Source: Rheinheimera maricola
GTDB lineage: Bacteria; Pseudomonadota; Gammaproteobacteria; Enterobacterales; Alteromonadaceae
Assembly (NCBI RefSeq): GCF_016918075.2
Contig: NZ_JAERPS020000001.1
Location: 62,001-126,000, forward strand
Direction of reading: 5' to 3'
Length of the DNA stretch: 64,000 nucleotides
A program made the translations under genes and the position numbers. Below the pieces are notes generated by a model. The model saw only the letters and a list, made by a program, of their open reading frames with translations, was not told the DNA's origin and did not search any database. This document shows positions 20,883 to 29,899 of the stretch, piece by piece (position 1 is the stretch's first letter; each line of letters starts with the position of its first letter).

Positions 20883-23453
20883 TTATAATTGCTGTTTTAG
20901 CTGATACAACAACTCCAGCGCCTGGCGGGCGGTTAAATCATCCGGGTTTAGTGTTCGCAGCTGCTCTACTATCGGGTGCTCTTCTTGCAGCAAACTCAGC
21001 TGGGGCTGCACTGCCGCGGTAGTTTTCTGCGGTACTGTGCTGCTGTGCTGCTCCAGCTCGCTAAGTTTATGCCGTGCCCGCTGAATAACGGCTTTGGGCA
21101 CGCCGGCCAATTGGGCGACCTGTAAGCCGAAACTCTTACTGGCGGCGCCGTCCTGCACATGGTGCATAAATACGATATCGTCACCGTGTTCTACCGCATC
21201 TAAATGTACATTCGCCAAGCCCGGTAATTGCTCTGCCAGTTCGGTCAGTTCAAAGTAGTGGGTAGCAAACAGCGTCAGGGCTTTAAGTTTGGTAGCAAGA
21301 TAATCGGCACAGGCCCAGGCCAGACTTAAACCATCATAAGTGCTGGTACCACGGCCTATTTCATCCATCAGTACCAGGCTGTGCTCGGTGGCATGATGCA
21401 AAATGGTTGCAGTTTCAGTCATCTCAACCATAAAAGTAGAGCGGCCGGAGGCTAAATCGTCCGAGGCACCGATACGGGTGAAAATGCGGTCTATCGGGCC
21501 TATTTGCGCTTTGGCGGCCGGCACAAAACAACCGATACAGGCCATCAGCGTAATGAGTGCGGTTTGGCGCATATAGGTCGATTTACCGCCCATATTCGGG
21601 CCGGTAATCATCAGCATACGGCGCTGGCTGTTCAGCGTTAACGGGTTAGCGATAAAGGGCTCGGTTAGCACTTGTTCTACCACCGGGTGGCGCGCTTGCT
21701 CCAGCACAATACCTGGCTGGCTGCTCAGCTGTGGCCGGCAATAATTCAGGCTGTCGGCTCGTTCGCTAAAGGTGCATAACACATCCAGTTCCGCCAGTGC
21801 CTGTGCCAGTTGCTGCAGCGTTGCTAAAAACGGTGCTGTCAGTTCAAACAACTGTTCATACAGCTGTTTTTCGACCACTAAGGCTTTGCTCTGGCTGCCC
21901 AGTACTTTATCTTCGTACTCTTTTAACTCGGGAATAATATAGCGTTCGTTGTTTTTCAGCGTTTGGCGCCGTACATACTCCGGCGGTACTTTAGTATCAG
22001 CACTGCGGCCGGTTTCAATGTAGTAACCGTGCACCCGGTTAAAGCCCACCTTAAGCGAGGCAATGCCGGTGCGCTCGCGCTCGCGCAGCTCCAGTTGCTC
22101 TAAATAATCGGTAGCGCCGGTTGCCAGGGCACGCCAGTGATCCAGTTCGCTGTTGTAACCCGGCGCAATAACGCCGCCATCACGGATTAATACCGGTGGC
22201 GTTTCTACTATGGCTTGCTCCAGTAACTGACATAGCTGCGGCAGTGGTTGGGCGGCATGGCTTATTTGTTTAAGCAAGGTGCTGTCAAGTGCTGCCAGTT
22301 GTGGCGCTAACAGCGGCAATTGCTGCAGTGCCTGGCGCAAGCGGGCGAAATCGCGCGGCCTTGCGCTACGCAGGGCTAGCCTGGCGATAACCCGTTCAAT
22401 ATCACCGATTTGTTTTAATTGCGGTTGCAGTGGCTCATAGTCTGCGGCCAGTTCAGTAACCGCATCCAGCCGGGCATTAATCTGGTTTTGATCGCGCAGC
22501 GGCGCATGGATCCAACGTTTTAATAACCGCGAGCCCATCGCTGTTTGACTGCGATCCAGCACAGCAGCCAACGTATGCTCATAGTTACCGGCCAGGTTTT
22601 GCGTTAGCTCCAAATTACGCCTTGTGGCCGCATCCAATACGATATTGTCTTGTGAGCGTTCCAGCGCCACGGCGCGGATATGCGGTAGGGCTGCACGCTG
22701 AGTGTCTTTGACATATTGCATTACGCAGCCGGCGGCCATTAGCGCTACCGGCGCATCATCCACACCAAAACTGAGTAAATCTTTAGTGCCAAACTGCTGG
22801 CACAATAAGCGCTTAGCGGTAGCCAGTTCAAACTCCCACACCGGCCGGCGGCGCGCGCCTTTGCGTTTTTCCACTAAGTAGGTATCGGCAAAATCTTCCG
22901 GGTAGAGTAACTCGGCAGGGTTTAGCCGCTGCAGCAGCGCGGCCAGATCGTCAATATTATCCACCTGACTTAACAAAAAGCGGCCGCTGCTGATATCCAG
23001 CTGTGCCAGACCATAATGACCACGCAGCACACTGATGGCACACAGCAAATTGTCCTGACGCTCATTTAGCAATGCTTCGTCGGTTACGGTGCCCGGGGTG
23101 ACAATGCGCACGACTTTGCGTTCTACCGGGCCTTTGCTGGTGGCCGGGTCACCGATCTGCTCACAAATCGCGGCAGACTCGCCCAGCTGTACCAGCCGGG
23201 CTAAATAGCCCTCGACCGCATGATAGGGCACGCCGGCCATCGGTATCGGCGTACCGGCGCTTTGGCCACGCTTGGTCAGTGAAATATCTAATAACGCCGA
23301 GGCACGTTTGGCATCATCAAAAAATAACTCGTAAAAGTCACCCATGCGGTAAAACAGCAAAATATCCGGATGTTCACTTTTTAAGCCCAAATATTGCTGC
23401 ATCATAGGGGTATGAGCGCTTAAGGCTTGCTCCGTTTTTGTCTCTGACGGCAT
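20883..23453 (-). CDS. mutS: DNA mismatch repair protein MutS
   Basis: Recognises mispairs and small loops to start repair with MutL. 856 residues: mismatch-binding domain I with the FYELF motif ([16 protein letters not shown]), connector, lever and clamp domains, then the ABC-type ATPase with Walker [18 protein letters not shown], Walker [14 protein letters not shown], and the C-terminal dimerisation tail. Length matches E. coli MutS (853). It is convergent with the benE operon and divergent from pncC; the 32-base gap holds both starts. Confidence 0.97.
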   Translation of the reverse strand: MPSETKTEQALSAHTPMMQQYLGLKSEHPDILLFYRMGDFYELFFDDAKRASALLDISLTKRGQSAGTPIPMAGVPYHAVEGYLARLVQLGESAAICEQIGDPATSKGPVERKVVRIVTPGTVTDEALLNERQDNLLCAISVLRGHYGLAQLDISSGRFLLSQVDNIDDLAALLQRLNPAELLYPEDFADTYLVEKRKGARRRPVWEFELATAKRLLCQQFGTKDLLSFGVDDAPVALMAAGCVMQYVKDTQRAALPHIRAVALERSQDNIVLDAATRRNLELTQNLAGNYEHTLAAVLDRSQTAMGSRLLKRWIHAPLRDQNQINARLDAVTELAADYEPLQPQLKQIGDIERVIARLALRSARPRDFARLRQALQQLPLLAPQLAALDSTLLKQISHAAQPLPQLCQLLEQAIVETPPVLIRDGGVIAPGYNSELDHWRALATGATDYLEQLELRERERTGIASLKVGFNRVHGYYIETGRSADTKVPPEYVRRQTLKNNERYIIPELKEYEDKVLGSQSKALVVEKQLYEQLFELTAPFLATLQQLAQALAELDVLCTFSERADSLNYCRPQLSSQPGIVLEQARHPVVEQVLTEPFIANPLTLNSQRRMLMITGPNMGGKSTYMRQTALITLMACIGCFVPAAKAQIGPIDRIFTRIGASDDLASGRSTFMVEMTETATILHHATEHSLVLMDEIGRGTSTYDGLSLAWACADYLATKLKALTLFATHYFELTELAEQLPGLANVHLDAVEHGDDIVFMHHVQDGAASKSFGLQVAQLAGVPKAVIQRARHKLSELEQHSSTVPQKTTAAVQPQLSLLQEEHPIVEQLRTLNPDDLTARQALELLYQLKQQL

Positions 23454-23485
23454 AATAGCGTTCTGAATTCCCTGTTGGATAAAAT

Positions 23486-23986
23486 ATGACGGTCGCAGCA
23501 GACAGCCTGCAGCTGGCGACAGAATTAGGCCAGCTATTATTACGGAAAAAGTGGACTATCACCACTGCTGAATCCTGTACCGGCGGCGGCATTGGTTATT
23601 GGTTAACCGCCGTACCCGGCAGCTCAGCTTATGTTGACCGTGGTTTTATTACTTACAGCAACAAAGCTAAACAACAACTGCTGGCGGTGCGTAGCGCCAC
23701 CTTACTGCAATTTGGTGCGGTAAGCGAACAGACCGTACGTGAAATGGCCGAAGGTGCCGCTAAAGCCGCAAATGCCGATATGGCTATTGCGGTATCCGGC
23801 ATTGCCGGGCCGGATGGCGGCTCGGTGTACAAGCCGGTGGGCACAGTTTGCTTTGGTTTTTGTGTTAATGGCAACGTTGCCAGCAGCCATTTGGTATTTG
23901 CCGGCGACCGCCAACAAGTACGCCAGCAAGCCATCGATTATGCCTTCAAACAAAGCATTGAGCTGTTGACAGCTTTAGCAAACTAG
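23486..23986 (+). CDS. pncC: nicotinamide-nucleotide amidase PncC (CinA C-terminal type)
   Basis: Deamidates NMN to nicotinate mononucleotide in NAD recycling. 166 residues corresponding to the stand-alone CinA C-terminal domain: [21 protein letters not shown] with the catalytic Ser, [33 protein letters not shown]. It precedes recA as in many gammaproteobacteria. Confidence 0.93.
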   Translation: MTVAADSLQLATELGQLLLRKKWTITTAESCTGGGIGYWLTAVPGSSAYVDRGFITYSNKAKQQLLAVRSATLLQFGAVSEQTVREMAEGAAKAANADMAIAVSGIAGPDGGSVYKPVGTVCFGFCVNGNVASSHLVFAGDRQQVRQQAIDYAFKQSIELLTALAN

Positions 23987-23994
23987 ACTACTGT
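23966..23994 (+). promoter_or_regulatory. recA promoter
   Basis: TTGACA (23966-23971) and TACTGT (23989-23994) are 17 bases apart. The -10 box is part of the LexA site, as in E. coli recA. Confidence 0.75.
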
Positions 23995-24008
23995 ACGAGC
24001 ATACAGTG
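23989..24008 (+). promoter_or_regulatory. LexA-binding SOS box of recA
   Basis: TACTGTACGAGCATACAGTG carries the required CTGT-N8-ACAG core (23991-24006). It overlaps the -10 element, so LexA would block polymerase directly. Confidence 0.9.
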
Positions 24009-24036
24009 TTAATTGTCCGGCAAGCCCGGCTCAACC

Positions 24037-25092
24037 ATGGATATCAAAATGGACGACAACAAACAAAAAGCGCTCGCCGCCGCCTTAGGTCAAATTGAAC
24101 GTCAGTTCGGTAAAGGCTCTATCATGCGTTTGGGCGACAGCACCGCGCTGGATATTGCTGCAGTATCTACCGGCTCATTAGGCCTGGACATCGCATTGGG
24201 CATAGGCGGTTTACCTTATGGCCGTATCGTCGAAATTTATGGCCCGGAGTCGTCCGGTAAAACTACCTTAACCTTACAGGTTATTGCCGAGGCACAAAAA
24301 GCCGGTAAAACCTGCGCCTTTATCGATGCCGAGCACGCCTTAGACCCCGTATATGCGAAGAAATTGGGCGTAAATGTCGACCAGTTGTTGGTGTCGCAAC
24401 CTGATACCGGTGAGCAGGCGCTGGAAATTTGTGACATGTTGGTGCGCTCTGCTGCGGTAGATGTAGTGATTGTCGACTCAGTAGCGGCGTTAACACCAAA
24501 AGCGGAAATTGAAGGCGATATGGGCGACAGCCATATGGGCTTGCAAGCGCGCTTGATGTCACAGGCGCTGCGTAAACTTACCGGTAATATTAAACGCTCT
24601 AATACCTTGTGTATTTTTATCAACCAGATCCGTATGAAGATTGGCGTAATGTTCGGTAACCCGGAAACCACTACCGGTGGTAATGCGCTGAAATTCTATG
24701 CCTCTGTGCGCTTAGATATCCGCCGTATCGGCTCGGTAAAAGACGGTGATGAAATTACCGGTAATGAAACCCGCGTTAAAGTAGTGAAAAACAAAGTGGC
24801 GCCACCGTTTAAACAAGCCGAGTTTATTATTCAGTACGGTGCCGGTATTAATAAGCTGGGCGAATTGATTGATTTAGGCGTGGCGCAGGGCCTGGTAGAT
24901 AAAGCCGGTGCCTGGTATGCCTATCAGGGCAACAAAATTGGCCAGGGTAAAGCCAATGCAATGAAATTTTTAGCCGATAATCAACCGATTGCTGATGAAA
25001 TTGAAAAAGAATTGCGCGCCCGTTTGCTGTTAAAGCCGGGCGAAAAACCGATTGAAGAGAGCATACCAGAGGCGTTTGAAGCCGATTTATAA
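24037..25092 (+). CDS. recA: recombinase RecA
   Basis: Strand-exchange recombinase and LexA co-protease. From the ATG at 24037 the protein has 351 residues: [26 protein letters not shown] at the N-terminus, Walker [11 protein letters not shown], Walker B-like [14 protein letters not shown], loop L2 with [24 protein letters not shown], and a C-terminal acidic tail. An ATG at 24049 (MDDNKQ) is equally plausible; the farther TTG at 24013 would add an unusual N-terminus. The usual recX partner does not follow. Confidence 0.96.
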   Translation: MDIKMDDNKQKALAAALGQIERQFGKGSIMRLGDSTALDIAAVSTGSLGLDIALGIGGLPYGRIVEIYGPESSGKTTLTLQVIAEAQKAGKTCAFIDAEHALDPVYAKKLGVNVDQLLVSQPDTGEQALEICDMLVRSAAVDVVIVDSVAALTPKAEIEGDMGDSHMGLQARLMSQALRKLTGNIKRSNTLCIFINQIRMKIGVMFGNPETTTGGNALKFYASVRLDIRRIGSVKDGDEITGNETRVKVVKNKVAPPFKQAEFIIQYGAGINKLGELIDLGVAQGLVDKAGAWYAYQGNKIGQGKANAMKFLADNQPIADEIEKELRARLLLKPGEKPIEESIPEAFEADL

Positions 25093-25114
25093 AAATTGTT
25101 CATCTAAGGTTAAT

Positions 25115-25141
25115 AAAGCCAGCTTATGCTGGCTTTTTTTG
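25115..25141 (+). terminator. rho-independent terminator after recA
   Basis: Stem AAAGCCAGC / GCTGGCTTT with the loop TTAT, followed by TTTT. It separates recA from the accessory operon. Confidence 0.9.
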
Positions 25142-25249
25142 TAATACACTTTATCTTGCGCTGTGGTAGTTACGGCGATAAGCTGTTGACTCAGTCGAAT
25201 TGGCGCCATGCCACGTCCGGCAAAATAGTAATAAAGCTGGTGCACTATA

Positions 25250-27865
25250 ATGAGAGAAACAACAAACCGTTGTCTGTTGCTTGCCTGTATTGCACTTGCA
25301 GGATGTAAAGCGGATATTAGTGTACAGCAAGAGCCTTTGGACCCGGTGGTGCAAGAAATTGCGCTGGCTTTTATCGAGCGCCCACTGCTGATAAACACTG
25401 ACGAACCCTACCTAACTAATCTGCGTGATCCTGCGGCGTTTAATCCCGGAGCCCGTTTAGTATTAAAACAAAATGCTTTTGCTGAGTCTTCTGAAAACAT
25501 ATTAACCGACGCTTTATTTGACGAAAATGCTTTGTATGACGTTAAAGATTTGCATGCCTCACCCGATGGTATGACATTGCTGTTTGCCATGCGCGCACCC
25601 GAGTTAGACAATGTACCGGATGAGTTACAACCAAAGTGGGATCTCTGGCGTTACGATGTAGGCACCAACGCCATCACTCCTCTTATCGCCGATATGCAGT
25701 TGGCGCAACGTGGTCATGATATTAGCCCGGCATTTTTAGCCGATGGCCGTATTATTTTCAGCTCTAGTCGTCAGACTACGTCGCGGCAAATTCTGCTGGA
25801 TGAATTTAAGCCGCAATACAACGCTCTGGATGAAGACTTAAATACTCTGACATTTAATCTGCATGTGATGAATGCAGATGGTAGTAACATTCGCCAGCTA
25901 AGTTTCAATTTAAGCCACGATTTATATCCTGTAGTGTTGGATGATGGTCATATTTTGTATAGCCGTTGGGATAACCAGGCTAGTCGCTCCATGTTTAACT
26001 GGTACAAGATGCGTCCTGATGGCAGCGAAAATCAATTAGTGTATGGTTGGCATTCACATAATAGCGGTGCGCAACAGTCGGCGGTGGAGTTTGCTAAAGC
26101 CGTGGTATTGGCTGATGGTGCCGTTTCACTAGCGCTAGCGAGTAATAATGCGCCATATTATAACAGCTGGCCACAACGCGTTGCGCTAGCATTGGCCAGT
26201 GATAACACCCAGCCGCTGGCTGGCGAGGTGCTTAATACTGCTGCACAAGAGCCGTTGTTTCCGTGGGCTTTTGATAACACCGGCCGTGCCGAGCGGGCTG
26301 GTGCGGTCAATAGCTACGCGCCGCTAAAAGATGGTAGCGGCCGCTACTTAGTTAGTTGGTCACCTTGTCGGGTGCTGGTTGAAGACGTGGCGTTCAGCTG
26401 TGCTCAGGTTGAGGACAGCAGTGAACTTGAATTGGCGCGACCGTTATACGGCCTATGGCTGTTTGATACCCAAAAGCAAACTCAGCAGCCCGTAAGACCC
26501 GGGCAGGAGGGATTGCTGGTAACAGATCCCGTGGTGTTGCAATCATACAACCCTCCGGTCTTTTTGCCCGAAAATCCACTGTTTGACGCTGAATTGGCTA
26601 ATGAAAATGCTGCAGTACTGCATATTCGCAGTGTGTATGATTTCGCCGGCACGGCCACAGTTAATCTTGCCCGTTTAGCCGACCCTATGCAAACAACTGC
26701 CAGCGATAGACCCGCACGGTTTTTGCGTTTAGTACGTGGTGTACCGATACCACCAGATGAAGTAGTAGACACACCAAACTTTGCTTTTGGTGTTAGCCGT
26801 CGCCAATTAATGCGAGAAATCCTCGGCCACGTTGCAATTGAACCAGACGGTTCGGTGCTGGTGAAAGTGCCGGCTAACGTGCCATTCAATTTGGCGCTAT
26901 TAAATGCGCAAGGTCAGGCTATTTCGCCACTTCATCAGCAATGGCTTACGTTGCGCCCGGGAGAAACTCGCAGTTGTAATGGCTGTCACACTTCGCAAAG
27001 TACAGCACCACACGGTCGTGTCGATGGTGCGGGAGAAGCGGCAACGGCAAATGTTGGTGCGTTAAGCAGCTCTGCGTTTAGCAACGCCAATCCGCAACTG
27101 ATAGCCGAGCCAGGCGAAACGATGGCACAAACGGCCGCCAGATTAAATGGCATACCCGAGCTAAATGAAGCACTAAGTTACCTGGATATTTGGACTGATC
27201 CAGCTCTGCGTATGCCAGATCCAATACTAAATACCAGTTTACAGCAGCTGCAAACGGCTCAGCCTGCTGGGGTGGAATGTTTCGCTCAATGGATAGCCAG
27301 TTGTCGGTTGCGTATCGATTACCCTAGCCATATTCAGCCGTTATGGACATTAGACCGGCGTCAATTTGATGAGCAAAGTAATGAACTGATTGCTGACCGC
27401 ACCTGTGTCAGTTGTCACAGTCGCACTGATGCCGCTGGCGATAGCCGGGTGCCGGTGGCACAGCTTGAGTTGGATGCGGAAGCATCAGATCTGCAAGCGC
27501 AGCATTATCGCAGTTATCGTGAGTTACTTAGTAACGATAATGAACTGGAATTGGTAGGCGGTGTGTTAATTGACCGCTTGGTGCAGGCCACAGATGCAAA
27601 CGGCAACCCTCTGTTTGTTACCGATGAGGATGGCAACCTGGTGTTGGATGATGACGGTAATCCGATACCCATCATGCAACCGGTACCGGTAAATGCCAGC
27701 CTGCGCGCCGGTAATGCACTGCAAAGTGGCGCGTTTTTCGACCTGTTTGCTACTGATGGCAGCCATCAGGGCGATTTGAGCGCAGCAGAATTGAAGTTAC
27801 TGGCCGAGTGGCTTGACATAGGCGCACAGTATTACAATTCGCCTTTTGTTATTCCGGAGCAGTAA
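25250..27865 (+). CDS. hydrazine-synthase-alpha-like lipoprotein with two CxxCH motifs
   Basis: An 871-residue exported protein whose signal ends in the lipobox CIALAGC, so it is probably lipid-anchored. The first half shows repeated beta-propeller-like motifs (HASPDGMTLLFAMRA, FLADGRIIFSSSRQ, LDDGHILYSRWD, NWYKMRPDGSENQ) as in the HZS_alpha/PD40-type domain. CNGCH (residues 576-580) and CVSCH (719-723) are c-type haem-binding motifs; the body between them has a GAGEAATAN-type loop. HZS-alpha-like proteins occur well outside anammox bacteria and no hydrazine chemistry is implied. It is the first gene of the large operon and directly abuts the SH3/barrel gene (TAAATG). Its redox partner and substrate are unknown. 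Confidence 0.7.
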   Translation: MRETTNRCLLLACIALAGCKADISVQQEPLDPVVQEIALAFIERPLLINTDEPYLTNLRDPAAFNPGARLVLKQNAFAESSENILTDALFDENALYDVKDLHASPDGMTLLFAMRAPELDNVPDELQPKWDLWRYDVGTNAITPLIADMQLAQRGHDISPAFLADGRIIFSSSRQTTSRQILLDEFKPQYNALDEDLNTLTFNLHVMNADGSNIRQLSFNLSHDLYPVVLDDGHILYSRWDNQASRSMFNWYKMRPDGSENQLVYGWHSHNSGAQQSAVEFAKAVVLADGAVSLALASNNAPYYNSWPQRVALALASDNTQPLAGEVLNTAAQEPLFPWAFDNTGRAERAGAVNSYAPLKDGSGRYLVSWSPCRVLVEDVAFSCAQVEDSSELELARPLYGLWLFDTQKQTQQPVRPGQEGLLVTDPVVLQSYNPPVFLPENPLFDAELANENAAVLHIRSVYDFAGTATVNLARLADPMQTTASDRPARFLRLVRGVPIPPDEVVDTPNFAFGVSRRQLMREILGHVAIEPDGSVLVKVPANVPFNLALLNAQGQAISPLHQQWLTLRPGETRSCNGCHTSQSTAPHGRVDGAGEAATANVGALSSSAFSNANPQLIAEPGETMAQTAARLNGIPELNEALSYLDIWTDPALRMPDPILNTSLQQLQTAQPAGVECFAQWIASCRLRIDYPSHIQPLWTLDRRQFDEQSNELIADRTCVSCHSRTDAAGDSRVPVAQLELDAEASDLQAQHYRSYRELLSNDNELELVGGVLIDRLVQATDANGNPLFVTDEDGNLVLDDDGNPIPIMQPVPVNASLRAGNALQSGAFFDLFATDGSHQGDLSAAELKLLAEWLDIGAQYYNSPFVIPEQ

Positions 27866-28591
27866 ATGATCAAGGCCTGTCTGCTAATCATGGGGTGGAT
27901 CCTTTGCACTAGTGCAATGGCATCGTCACTTGACGTCACGGTAAACCACGACTTTGTGAATTTACATTCCGGGCCCGGTAGAGGCTACCCCATAGTGCAA
28001 GTGGCGCTAAAAGGAGAGAGTTTAAGCTTGTTCCAACGCCGTGCCGGCTGGGTACAGGTTGGCTTTAAGCAGCAACGCCTTTGGCTGGCGCGGGCCGATT
28101 TGGTGCACTTGCTAACGTTAGATCAGCAACAATTTGTAGTTAATGATGATCGACAGAGTGAATTTGAACAGCGTGATGTTGAAGTTGGACTGTTATTTGG
28201 TGATTTTAATGGCAGTAGTTTTTATCAGCTGTCTGCAGCGTACTTGTTCAGTGAATATCTGCAAACGGAACTGGCTGTAGGTCAGGCTAACGGTGACCAA
28301 GCCGATAATCTGTCCGCTGAGTTGAGTATTTATGTTAGCCCGATGCCACACTGGCGCATATCACCTTACTTCGGCTTAGGCGGTGGCTTACTGCGCACTT
28401 CGCCGCGCACTGTGCTGGTACAAACACCGGACCGCAACAACAGTCTCGCTAGTATGGAGCTGGGAATGCGCTATTACTTAAGCCGCAACATGATAGCCCG
28501 CGCAGCGTATCGGCGCAGCATCATTGTGACTGACCGCAACGATAACGAAGAGATAGACACATGGAAGCTTGGTTTCAGCGTATTTTTTTAG
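27866..28591 (+). CDS. SH3-domain outer-membrane beta-barrel protein
   Basis: A 241-residue exported protein. After the signal peptide (cleavage near AMA-SSL) there is a bacterial SH3-like segment (NLHSGPGRGYPIVQVALKGESLSLFQRRAGWVQV, residues about 30-75). The rest is an eight-stranded-barrel-like region in outer-membrane style: alternating residues, YFGLGGGLL, YYLSRNMIARAAYRR, and the terminal LGFSVFF. SH3 plus barrel could place it at the peptidoglycan/outer-membrane interface. It begins directly at the stop of the haem-motif lipoprotein and overlaps the next barrel gene by 31 bases. Confidence 0.65.
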   Translation: MIKACLLIMGWILCTSAMASSLDVTVNHDFVNLHSGPGRGYPIVQVALKGESLSLFQRRAGWVQVGFKQQRLWLARADLVHLLTLDQQQFVVNDDRQSEFEQRDVEVGLLFGDFNGSSFYQLSAAYLFSEYLQTELAVGQANGDQADNLSAELSIYVSPMPHWRISPYFGLGGGLLRTSPRTVLVQTPDRNNSLASMELGMRYYLSRNMIARAAYRRSIIVTDRNDNEEIDTWKLGFSVFF

Positions 28592-29175
28592 CCTTTGGGT
28601 TATTGGTGCTGCCAGCTGTTGCGCAGCAGGTTGAACCTGACATTATTCAAAGTAACGTCAGTGAAGATGTATTGGACAGTGAGAACTGGTTGTTTGGCGC
28701 TAAAGTGGGGATACTTAGCATTGAAGATTTTGGTAGTAGTGCCATTACGGCGTTACAGCTTAGCTATCACATTAACGAAGATTTCTATCTCAGCACTGAG
28801 TACGCACGTGCTAAAGCTGGACGCACCTCCTTTGAGGAGCTAAGTGGCGCGGCACCCTTGCTCACCGATGACGAGCGGCAATGGAGTTACTATGGCGCTC
28901 ATCTGGGGTATATGTTGTTACCTGGGGAAGTGTTTTTGAGTAGCAATTTTGCACTAAACAGTGGGTTGTCGGTGTTTGCTGGTGGTGGAAATGTAGATTT
29001 TGCCGGTGACAGAGTGTTTGCCTTGCACCTGGGCAGCCAGTTTCGTTTATACGCCACTGACTGGCTGGCGTTAGAGCTCTCGTTCAGCGATTACGTGTTT
29101 GAAACTACTATTCTGGCACGCAGTAAAACCACACATAATTTAAGTCTGGCACTGGGAGTGGCAGTCTATTTTTAA
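28561..29175 (+). CDS. outer-membrane beta-barrel protein
   Basis: A 204-residue exported protein with a signal peptide (LAFGLLVLPAVAQQ) and an OmpX/OmpW-sized barrel: alternating strands, YHINEDFYLSTEYARAKAG, and a terminal ALGVAVYF ending in Phe. It resembles the barrel half of the preceding gene, suggesting a duplicated module. The start codon lies inside the end of that gene, so the two are probably translationally coupled. No function is assignable. Confidence 0.6.
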   Translation: MEAWFQRIFLAFGLLVLPAVAQQVEPDIIQSNVSEDVLDSENWLFGAKVGILSIEDFGSSAITALQLSYHINEDFYLSTEYARAKAGRTSFEELSGAAPLLTDDERQWSYYGAHLGYMLLPGEVFLSSNFALNSGLSVFAGGGNVDFAGDRVFALHLGSQFRLYATDWLALELSFSDYVFETTILARSKTTHNLSLALGVAVYF

Positions 29176-29208
29176 TAGCGGCAACAATAATCTTGTATGG
29201 GAGATGCT

Positions 29209-29682
29209 ATGAAGTACCGCATTTTGGGTCTATTGCTGGCGCTTTGCACCACATCGGCTGGAGCTGTCACAGCGCCTGATTTTACATTAAAAGCGTTAGA
29301 TGGTACCAACCTGAGGCTGGATGAGCAACGCGGCGATATTATGCTGATTAATTTTTGGGCCAGCTGGTGTGGTCCTTGTATTCAAGAGATGCCGGCATTG
29401 GAAAAGCTTGCGCAAAAATATCAGATGCTTGGTGTACAGGTATGGGGCATTAATGTCGAAAATGATAGCGCTGCGGCAAAGGCTTACCTGGGCAAGGTTC
29501 AGGTAAGTTTCCCCATCTTATTTGACCTGGATAACAGCGTCTCAGAAAACTATCGGGTTGAGGCTATGCCCACGACGGTTATCCTCGACAAAGACGGCGC
29601 AGTGCGCAGTGTGCACCGAGGTTACAAACCCGGTTATGAGAAAAAATATGAAGACGATATCAAAGGCTTACTACGTGAGTAA
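29209..29682 (+). CDS. TlpA/ResA-like periplasmic thiol-disulphide reductase
   Basis: A 157-residue thioredoxin-fold protein with a signal peptide (LGLLLALCTTSAGA) and the active site WASWCGPCIQEMPALEKLA. The TlpA-type central insert WGINVENDSAAAKAYLGK and the cis-Pro in AMPTTVILDKDG are present. Family members keep cysteines reduced, often those of CxxCH motifs for cytochrome c maturation. Here, with several CxxCH proteins and the Cys-tailed DUF4266 protein in the same operon, that role is a reasonable inference. The ATG at 29209 is chosen because GGGAG precedes it; an upstream ATG at 29197 overlaps that box. Confidence 0.85.
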   Translation: MKYRILGLLLALCTTSAGAVTAPDFTLKALDGTNLRLDEQRGDIMLINFWASWCGPCIQEMPALEKLAQKYQMLGVQVWGINVENDSAAAKAYLGKVQVSFPILFDLDNSVSENYRVEAMPTTVILDKDGAVRSVHRGYKPGYEKKYEDDIKGLLRE

Positions 29683-29899
29683 AGCTATGGGTTGTTCTGC
29701 GGTAGTGATGTTAATGCTAAGCGGTTGCGCCAGTATTGAACCGTGGGTAAAGCCTTATCAACGCGATAAACTGGCTGATCCCATTATGGCATTTGGCCGA
29801 CATCCGGTAGCACTGCAACATGTGGCACACGTGCAAGACTCGCGCGAAGCAGCTAAAGGCGCGAATGGCAGCGGGGGCGGCGGCTGTGGTTGCAATTAG
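29648..29899 (+). CDS. DUF4266 lipoprotein with Gly/Cys C-terminal tail
   Basis: An 83-residue lipoprotein: signal MKTISKAYYVSKAMGCSAVV ending in the lipobox MLSGC, then the DUF4266 core VKPYQRDKLADPIMAFG, SREAAKGA, and the invariant-looking tail GSGGGGCGCN. The tail, two Cys embedded in Gly at the very C-terminus, is suited to metal binding or covalent modification; its function is unknown. DUF4266 genes commonly sit with TlpA-like, DUF3570 and ApbE genes, all present here. An ATG at 29687 would remove the basic n-region, so 29648 is preferred. The gene overlaps both neighbours. Confidence 0.8.
   Translation: MKTISKAYYVSKAMGCSAVVMLMLSGCASIEPWVKPYQRDKLADPIMAFGRHPVALQHVAHVQDSREAAKGANGSGGGGCGCN

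Noticed and set aside
25250..27865. Evidence of anammox metabolism from the hydrazine-synthase-like gene
   Set aside because: Only the alpha-like fold is suggested; no beta or gamma subunit, hydrazine dehydrogenase or anammoxosome gene is in the window, and HZS-alpha-like proteins are widespread.
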